This document shows positions 62,849 to 64,000 of a stretch of DNA of 64,000 nucleotides, piece after piece. A model generated the notes under the pieces. It did no database searches, was not told the DNA's origin, and saw only the letters and a list, made by a program, of their open reading frames with translations. Source of the DNA: Mesorhizobium sp. M4B.F.Ca.ET.203.01.1.1 (GTDB taxonomy: Bacteria > Pseudomonadota > Alphaproteobacteria > Rhizobiales > Rhizobiaceae); the NCBI RefSeq assembly GCF_004791025.1, contig NZ_SRUO01000007.1:247491-311490 (forward strand), given 5' to 3'. Position numbers and translations under genes: made by a program. The first letter of the stretch is position 1. Every line of letters begins with the position of its first letter.

Positions 62849-63496
62849 ATGCGTCGATTGGCGCTCGCCAGTGCCGGTTTACTTGCGCTGCTGTCCGGGT
62901 CGGCCCAGGCGGCGGACGTGGGCGCCGATCTGCCAATGACGGCCCCGGGCTTCGACTGGACCGGCTATTATGCCGGCCTGCAGGCCGGCTATGGCTGGGG
63001 CCGCGCCGACATGGGCTCGAGCGGCGGCGCGCCGTTTTCCGCCTCGCCCGACCTCGATGGCGGTTTCATCGGCGGCCACGTCGCCGGCCTCTGGCAATTC
63101 GACCAGGCGGTGCTCGGCGCCGTAGCCGATCTCAACTATTCCTCGGTCGACGGCGCGGCGGACCTCGGCCTCGGAGATTCCGCCGGCGCCGAGCTGAAAT
63201 GGTTCGGCTCCGTCGATGCCAAGGCCGGCTATGCCATGGACCGCGTGCTGGTCTACGGCATTGGCGGCATCGCCTTCGCCGGCATCGAAGCGTCACGCAA
63301 TGGCGTTGCCGACACGCGCACGGAAGTTGGCTGGACGCTCGGCGCCGGCGTCGACTATGCCCTGACGGATAAATTCGTGGTTGGCGCCCAATACCGCTAC
63401 TTCGATTTCCGTTCGGAGCACTTCGATATCCCGGACGACCGCGATCAGGACGTCAAGCTTCACACCCTGGGGGTGAACCTGAGCTACAAATTCTGA
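62849..63496 (+). CDS. Outer-membrane beta-barrel protein, Omp25/Omp31 type
   Basis: A 215-residue protein with a signal peptide (about 1-21, ending AQAAD), then the Omp25-like mature start FDWTGYYAGLQAGYGWG and alternating beta strands to the terminal Phe of NLSYKF, the usual C-terminal signal for outer-membrane insertion. Small porin-like proteins of this type are abundant in rhizobia. The ATG MRRLALASAG is supported by GGAG upstream. A hairpin (63568-63619) lies downstream. Confidence 0.92.
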   Translation: MRRLALASAGLLALLSGSAQAADVGADLPMTAPGFDWTGYYAGLQAGYGWGRADMGSSGGAPFSASPDLDGGFIGGHVAGLWQFDQAVLGAVADLNYSSVDGAADLGLGDSAGAELKWFGSVDAKAGYAMDRVLVYGIGGIAFAGIEASRNGVADTRTEVGWTLGAGVDYALTDKFVVGAQYRYFDFRSEHFDIPDDRDQDVKLHTLGVNLSYKF

Positions 63497-63567
63497 CCGC
63501 GAGATAGCCCGCCAGGACGCGAAACCTCCCCGTTGCTCAGGGACTTCGATTTCGACGGAAATGGGGT

Positions 63568-63619
63568 GGCCGGCGCCCGCAGGGGGCGGGGAATGGGTGG
63601 GGCCTGAAAGACGCCGGCC
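63568..63619 (+). other. Inverted repeat after the Omp25-like gene
   Basis: GGCCGGCG (63568-63575) pairs with CGCCGGCC (63612-63619) with G-rich sequence between. There is no T run, so termination is uncertain. The remaining bases up to the cytochrome gene (63497-63767) contain no gene. Confidence 0.4.
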
Positions 63620-63767
63620 TGCGCGGATCAAGTCCGCCGCCAGATAAACTTAGCGACGCGAGCGAAAAGCGTAATTCCGTGATCGCACCAGGGCAATCCG
63701 GAGCGCCTTTTTCGATCCCGAACTGACCGAGAGGCCGGGCCGGGATCGTGCTGGAGGCACGACGGGC

Positions 63768-64000
63768 TCAGGGTAGCGGGATTGGCTTGTCACTGAGTGT
63801 GCGCAAGTAGGCGATCAGGTTGACCCGTTCAGTCTCGTCCGGAACACCAGGCATCTCCATGTAAACGCCTGGGGTAGTGACCATGGGCTCAAGCAGATAT
63901 TTGTTCAGGTCCTCGTACGTCCACACGCCTTCCCAGCCCAGCAAAGTCTCGGAATAACGCATTTTCGTCATGGAGGCCTTGTCGCGGCCGACGACGCTCC
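63768..64000 (-). CDS. Cytochrome c (class I), C-terminal part; N-terminus beyond window
   Basis: The visible 76 residues run from SVVGRDKASM, through YSETLLGWEGVWTYEDLNKY and the Met-ligand region MEMPGVPDETER, to the stop after SDKPIPLP. This is the end of a small class I cytochrome c like CycM/c550. The haem motif CxxCH lies outside the window. The Met of MEMPGV is the likely axial ligand. Because the front is missing, neither its signal peptide nor its operon is seen. Confidence 0.88.
   Translation of the reverse strand, partial: SVVGRDKASMTKMRYSETLLGWEGVWTYEDLNKYLLEPMVTTPGVYMEMPGVPDETERVNLIAYLRTLSDKPIPLP

Overview
The window looks like a chromosomal segment of a Mesorhizobium-like bacterium (Alphaproteobacteria, Hyphomicrobiales). 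Support comes from high G+C with GC-rich third codon positions, bacterial homologues of the complex I accessory subunit NDUFA12, a DUF2155/NDUFA12/aat/acc gene block of alphaproteobacterial type, an alphaproteobacterial RNase E with a tryptophan-rich C-terminal tip, and an intergenic palindrome of the kind dispersed in rhizobial genomes. Genus is an inference from gene content only. I see no CRISPR array, insertion sequence, phage module, rRNA or tRNA gene.

Layout. 1-1.6 kb: end-truncated amidase and a polyamine-type periplasmic binding protein. 1.9-4.7 kb: a membrane-anchored CHAT-protease gene broken by a frameshift between its catalytic His and Cys, preceded by a small secreted ORF with a caspase-like start. 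5.1-7.7 kb: NAD kinase and a DEAD-box helicase. 7.7-16.2 kb: a minus-strand run of envelope and small metal-binding proteins, RF2 with its programmed +1 frameshift, PBP1A and a cell-wall amidase. 16.3-19.9 kb: RNase E behind a long structured leader. 20-22 kb: aminotransferase and glutaminase. 22.2-29.1 kb: M48 protease, DsbA-like protein, aroQ, accB-accC, aat, DUF2155 and NDUFA12. 29.3-31 kb: panB-panC. 31-34.1 kb: gatB with a GNAT gene, an orphan YjhX-type toxin homologue and a CBS protein.

34.2-36.4 kb looks accessory: a less GC-rich short-chain dehydrogenase gene that has lost its catalytic Tyr and Lys, a rhomboid protease, and the tail of a decayed LVIVD-repeat gene. 36.5-41.7 kb is a ribose-type sugar ABC transporter (ATPase, permease, and a convergent binding protein) enclosing a BNR-repeat protein paired with a MoaD/ThiS-like protein. 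42.2-44.7 kb has PAS, PilZ and LapG-like (BTLCP) genes followed by three hairpins. 44.8-54.4 kb is a string of small accessory or housekeeping genes (NYN/LOTUS protein, ankyrin protein, gamma-carbonic anhydrase, cysE, HD hydrolase, DUF192, double cold-shock protein, gloA). 54.4-63.5 kb holds ilvA, a probably inactive M24-fold protein, tandem duplicated lipoprotein hydrolases, adenine deaminase and an Omp25-like protein. The window ends inside a cytochrome c gene.

Most of the window is ordinary core genome. The parts most worth a second look are the CHAT locus, the BNR/MoaD pair, the non-canonical SDR and M24 proteins, the orphan YjhX with its structured upstream region, and the RNase E leader. 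None can be called a new system from sequence alone.
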